From Lacibacter luteus (GTDB taxonomy: Bacteria > Bacteroidota > Bacteroidia > Chitinophagales > Chitinophagaceae), in NCBI RefSeq assembly GCF_004118265.1, contig NZ_SDHW01000004.1, forward strand, positions 310,001 to 374,000: a stretch of DNA of 64,000 nucleotides, read 5' to 3'. Position numbers and translations under genes: made by a program. Under the pieces are notes generated by a model. That model was not told where the DNA came from. It made no database searches and saw only the letters and a program-made list of their open reading frames with translations. Shown here piece by piece: positions 61,030 to 64,000 of this stretch (the first letter of the stretch is position 1; the number at the start of each line of letters is the position of its first letter).

Positions 61030-61059
61030 TGTTTAATTTTTTTGTCAAATTATTAAACA
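61030..61059. promoter_or_regulatory. Paired half-sites TGTTTAA / TTAAACA overlapping the likely operon promoter
   Basis: TGTTTAA (61030-61036) and TTAAACA (61053-61059) with 16 bases between; one more base on each inner side also pairs. On the minus strand TTTGACA lies between the arms and AAAATTTG follows, a possible -33/-7 pair, so a bound regulator would block the promoter. Confidence 0.52.
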
Positions 61060-61081
61060 TTACTCCGAAACAGCAAAAAAA

Positions 61082-61102
61082 ATCCCCCGTAAAACGGGGG
61101 AT
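61082..61102 (-). terminator. Terminator of the MerR/B12 regulator gene
   Basis: ATCCCCCGT and ACGGGGGAT are exact complements around AAA. On the minus strand a run of eight T follows. It insulates the regulator gene from the sigma/carotenoid promoter. Confidence 0.9.
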
Positions 61103-61125
61103 CCTTTATTTGAATATCTTTTCTT

Positions 61126-62010
61126 TTATGGAAGTTGCCTGATAAAGTCGTTTACTTCGTCAAACGATTTCAGCACTCTAATATTCGACGGCAGTGCTTT
61201 CTTTTCAAATGCCTTCAGTAATGTACCCGACATAAGTATTTGCTGATAAGGGAATTTGTTCTTTACCTGTTGCAGAAATTTATCGAAGTTAAATTCTTTA
61301 ATTACTGTAGTTAGATGTGTGTAAATGAAATTAGGTTTCAGGTTTTCAACCACAAACTCCAGATCTTTCATTGGAACATTTGCACCAAGATAAATGACTT
61401 TAAACCCTCTTGCCTTTAAGATGTAGTGCAGGAAGAGCAAGCCTACTTCGTGGTGTTCATTTTCCGGCAGGAACAACAGTATTTTACTTTTATGAATTGC
61501 AATCCCGTTTATTCCGTTAATACCCACAATAAGTTTTTGACGGATAACATTTGTGGTAAGATGCTCCTGTGCAGGATTGATGTGATCGGTTAACCAGAGA
61601 ATGCCAATTCGCTCAAGAAAAGGAAAAAGTATCTGTGAAATTGTTCGCTCAACTCCTAACGCCTTGATCTGATCCTCGATCAATTCTTCAAACGCATCCA
61701 TTTCAAGATCGGCCATGTACTGGATCAGCTCATTTATTACACGCTCCTGTTGTGCTTCATTGTTGGTAAGTGTAAGTGTTTTTGCCCGCAACTCCTCTTC
61801 GCTCATACGATCGATGTGCGAAATTTTGAAACCGTACTTGTTAAGCAAAGAAATATTCAGCAGCATTTTCAATTCATGACCGCTGTAGTAACGGATATTA
61901 GTAGCCGTACGCTGAGGTTTCAGAAACGAATAGCGCTGTTCCCAAATGCGTATAGTATGGGCTTTGATACCGCTGAGGTTTTCAAGATCCTTAATTGTAA
62001 ACTTATTCAT
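61126..62010 (-). CDS. MerR family regulator with B12-binding domain (CarH/LitR-like)
   Basis: Probable light-sensing repressor of the carotenoid operon. Residues 4-70 are a MerR winged helix (TIKDLENLSGIKAHTIRIWE, then QRTATNIRYYSGHELKML). Residues about 85-165 are the cobalamin cap helices, with the CarH signature W-x9-EH (Trp139, Glu149, His150) that covers adenosylcobalamin. Residues about 175-294 are the B12 Rossmann fold with E-x-H-x-x-G (Glu185, His187, Gly190) and the distal SGT at 261. These residues together point to a B12-dependent photoreceptor of the CarH type. Length 294. It is on the same strand as the carotenoid genes, just upstream of them, but with its own terminator. Confidence 0.93.
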   Translation of the reverse strand: MNKFTIKDLENLSGIKAHTIRIWEQRYSFLKPQRTATNIRYYSGHELKMLLNISLLNKYGFKISHIDRMSEEELRAKTLTLTNNEAQQERVINELIQYMADLEMDAFEELIEDQIKALGVERTISQILFPFLERIGILWLTDHINPAQEHLTTNVIRQKLIVGINGINGIAIHKSKILLFLPENEHHEVGLLFLHYILKARGFKVIYLGANVPMKDLEFVVENLKPNFIYTHLTTVIKEFNFDKFLQQVKNKFPYQQILMSGTLLKAFEKKALPSNIRVLKSFDEVNDFIRQLP

Positions 62011-62088
62011 TGTTTATACGCTTCGGCAACTATTACAAAAAAGACCAAAAAAGGTTTACCAATTACTGAAATTCTTAGCTGTAGTGAA

Positions 62089-63300
62089 TTAAGTAAGCTG
62101 CTTACCGGATAAAAGTTGCCGGTAAAAAGCAGAAAGTTCTGCAAGCTCGGTTGTATGCGAAAATTGTGAAGAAGCTGTTTGTTGTGCGGCATTAGCCATT
62201 TGAGCAGCAGTTGCCGGTTGCTGTAATAATAACTGTACATGTATTGCAAGTTCGGCGGCTGTATGCCCGAGCAAACCTGTTTGCCCGTGATGAACAAGTT
62301 CTGCAACACCTCCAACATTTGTTGCTACTACCGGTTTGCCGGCGGCCATTGCTTCCATAACAGAAACAGGCGTTCCTTCATTAAGCGATGTAAGCATTAC
62401 AAGATCTAAGCCTGCAAATACAATATCCATATCTGTTCGCCATGATGTAAAAACAAAGGGCGCAGGGTTGGTTTGTGCGTCACTAGAAGTACAATAACTG
62501 CTCCCCTGCTGCAAAATATATTCCTGCAGCGCTTGTTTTTCTGCACCATCACCAATAATAAAAAAACGAATAGCGGGCAGATTGCTTTGGTTGCGAAGAA
62601 GTGTAACAGCAGTATCAATAAACAAACGATGTTGCTTAATTGGTACAAGCCGGCCAACAATACCAATTGCCTTTGTTGATGCTGTTAGATGAAATTCTTT
62701 TTTGAAAGCGTTTCTTTTTTCAGCATGCACATCTTTAAAGAAAGCAGTATCAATACCGAGCCTTACCAGTTTTATTTTTTCTGCTGATGCGATGCGGTAA
62801 GTATAAACCAGCTCCTGTTTAAGTATGTTGCTGATGGCAATAATTGCAGTTGAATACCCCGCCAGCCATCTTTCGATCTGTATAATACGATTGGAAATAA
62901 AACGGGAGAAATACGAATGAAACACATGCCCATGAAATGTATGCACAATTACAGGCACCTTGCAGTTATGTGCAGCAACCCTGCCTAACACACCTGGCTT
63001 TGTACCATGTGTATGTACAATTTGCGGATTAAAATCGTTGATGACTTTTTTGAGTTGACGATAAGCCCTCCAGTCAACAGCAGGCAAAACAGAACGGCGA
63101 AGCAATTCTATTTTTTTAAAGTGAAATCCTTTGTACTGATCAAGCAGATAATCGGCAGGTTGTTCATCGGCATTTGGTTCGCCGGCAACAACCAATACAT
63201 CAAAAGAAGTACTCAATCCTTCGGCCATACAAAATGTATTTAAAGCCGGACCACCGGTTGCAAGCCTGTTAAGAATAATGAGTACTCTTGGTTTGTGCAA
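62089..63300 (-). CDS. Glycosyltransferase family 4 protein
   Basis: Cytoplasmic or membrane-associated glycosyltransferase of 403 residues, probably for an exported polysaccharide. The N-terminal acceptor domain has RVLIILNRLATGGPALNTF and QIVHTHGTKPGVLGRVAAH, the C-terminal donor domain has GIVGRLVPIKQH, LVMLTSLNEGTPVSVMEAMA and GKPVVATNVGGVAELV, the GT4 E-x7-E pattern. The start is TTG (63298-63300), 9 bases after the phosphatase gene; no in-frame ATG lies between the previous stop and residue 25, so TTG is likely. It is paired with a CpsB-type gene, a common capsule arrangement. Confidence 0.92.
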   Translation of the reverse strand: MHKPRVLIILNRLATGGPALNTFCMAEGLSTSFDVLVVAGEPNADEQPADYLLDQYKGFHFKKIELLRRSVLPAVDWRAYRQLKKVINDFNPQIVHTHGTKPGVLGRVAAHNCKVPVIVHTFHGHVFHSYFSRFISNRIIQIERWLAGYSTAIIAISNILKQELVYTYRIASAEKIKLVRLGIDTAFFKDVHAEKRNAFKKEFHLTASTKAIGIVGRLVPIKQHRLFIDTAVTLLRNQSNLPAIRFFIIGDGAEKQALQEYILQQGSSYCTSSDAQTNPAPFVFTSWRTDMDIVFAGLDLVMLTSLNEGTPVSVMEAMAAGKPVVATNVGGVAELVHHGQTGLLGHTAAELAIHVQLLLQQPATAAQMANAAQQTASSQFSHTTELAELSAFYRQLLSGKQLT

Positions 63301-63309
63301 AAAGAAAAA

Positions 63310-64000
63310 TTAAAGACGGGTGTTTAAAATAGTATTCAGCTGCATAACTGTTTGCAGTTCTTGCATGATCTGCGGATGTTGCATTGCTTCAAGATGACGT
63401 TGATGATGCAGATCGGTACCGATGAGGTCAACCAGCTTTTCCTGCACTAAAAAATGAGCAGCATCCTGTACGCTCTTTCCATAATAGCCAATCAATGAAA
63501 GCAGGTTTACCTGCAACAGACATCCCTGATCTTTAAAGCGATGATAGATGTCTTTTTTTGAATGATAGAAATTATAACGTTCGGGATGTGCCAGCACCGG
63601 CTGATAACCTTGTACAATCAGTTCGAACAATACTTCATTTAAATCGGCTGGTGGTTGCATAAACGAAATTTCAACCAACACATAATTCTGGTGAAGTGTA
63701 AGCAGTTGCTCTTTGTTTTTTAACCGGTCAGCAAAAGTATCGTCAATAAAATATTCAGCTGCTGCCCGCACTTCCACATCAATTCCTTCCTGTTGCAGTT
63801 GCTGCATTAATACTGTATACGCTGACTTAATAGTTTCGGGTGTGTTCGGATAAAGATCGGGATAAGCATGCGGAGTAGTAATAAACTTACGATAGCCCAG
63901 CTGCATCATTTTTTTAATGTAGCTCACCGAAGTAGCAGCATCGGGCGAGCCATCGTCAATACCCGGTAACAGGTGCGAATGCATATCTACGCCCAATGCG
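63310..64000 (-). CDS. CpsB/CapC-type tyrosine phosphatase (PHP family), 5' end outside window
   Basis: Metal-dependent phosphatase that dephosphorylates the tyrosine kinase controlling capsule or exopolysaccharide export. It has the PHP-family motifs GVDMHSHLLPGIDDG (metal-binding His-x-His), ITTPHAYPD, AAAEYFIDD, VLAHPERY and GTDLHHQRHLE. The frame is open to the right edge (64000); in relatives the sequence before GVDMHSH is about 15-20 residues long, so only the extreme N-terminus is missing. The glycosyltransferase gene follows 9 bases later. Confidence 0.92.
   Translation of the reverse strand, partial: ALGVDMHSHLLPGIDDGSPDAATSVSYIKKMMQLGYRKFITTPHAYPDLYPNTPETIKSAYTVLMQQLQQEGIDVEVRAAAEYFIDDTFADRLKNKEQLLTLHQNYVLVEISFMQPPADLNEVLFELIVQGYQPVLAHPERYNFYHSKKDIYHRFKDQGCLLQVNLLSLIGYYGKSVQDAAHFLVQEKLVDLIGTDLHHQRHLEAMQHPQIMQELQTVMQLNTILNTRL

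Noticed and set aside
1-64000. CRISPR array, prophage or intact insertion sequence
   Set aside because: No regularly spaced direct repeats, no phage structural genes and no complete transposase were seen; only a RAYT remnant and REP-like repeats.

Overview
The window comes from a member of the Bacteroidota, most likely the family Chitinophagaceae (inference). The signs are a SusC/SusD pair, lipoprotein signals of the 'SCKK' type, several promoters of the TAnnTTTG form, an outer-membrane barrel of the DUF6089 family, a LitR/CarH-type regulator beside carotenoid genes, and REP/RAYT-type repeats. No phage, integrated plasmid, intact insertion sequence or CRISPR array was seen.

Layout. 1-8.7 kb: a carbohydrate-use locus on the minus strand (CBM9-like protein, LacI regulator, SusC, SusD, F5/8-type lipoprotein, DUF3472 protein cut by the left edge). 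It is tied together by five LacI-type palindromes, including two promoter modules with the same internal spacing. 9.2-18.2 kb: four minus-strand signalling genes: a sigma-54 response regulator, a REC-histidine kinase, a FIST protein, and a 1532-residue hybrid kinase that starts with an HNOBA domain. 18.7-25.9 kb: tRNA-Arg(CCT), a TPR membrane protein, a RecB-like helicase-nuclease, an Ig-like lipoprotein and recR. 26.2-30.4 kb: methionine synthase in two genes, separated by a GxxExxY gene that sits between imperfect inverted repeats. 30.4-39.6 kb: a TonB_C-like protein, a PAS-LuxR regulator, a PAP2/haloperoxidase-like lipoprotein, then a run of fasciclin, two DUF4331-type proteins, a TPR lipoprotein and a TonB-dependent receptor. 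39.6-53.9 kb: mostly housekeeping genes (di-haem cytochrome c, xthA, HU, the tiny ribosomal protein bTHX, pdxH, pyrH, acyl-CoA ligase, DUF1015, serC, SPFH protein), with several REP-like inverted repeats, one pair flanking a RAYT transposase remnant. 54-62 kb: an ECF sigma factor followed by a tightly packed carotenoid operon (crtI, crtB, idi, crtD-like, cruF-like, crtZ, lycopene cyclase), next to a MerR-type regulator that keeps the B12-binding residues of CarH. 62-64 kb: a glycosyltransferase and a CpsB-type PHP phosphatase cut by the right edge.

How the genes work together. The left locus looks like a LacI-repressed glycan or sugar uptake system whose regulator controls itself and two transcription units. 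The carotenoid operon looks light-controlled through a B12-bound regulator acting on paired TGTTTAA/TTAAACA sites in front of the sigma factor; its gene set predicts a saproxanthin-like monocyclic xanthophyll. The signalling block may be one multi-step phosphorelay. All functional calls rest on reading motifs and remembered family features; no database search was run.
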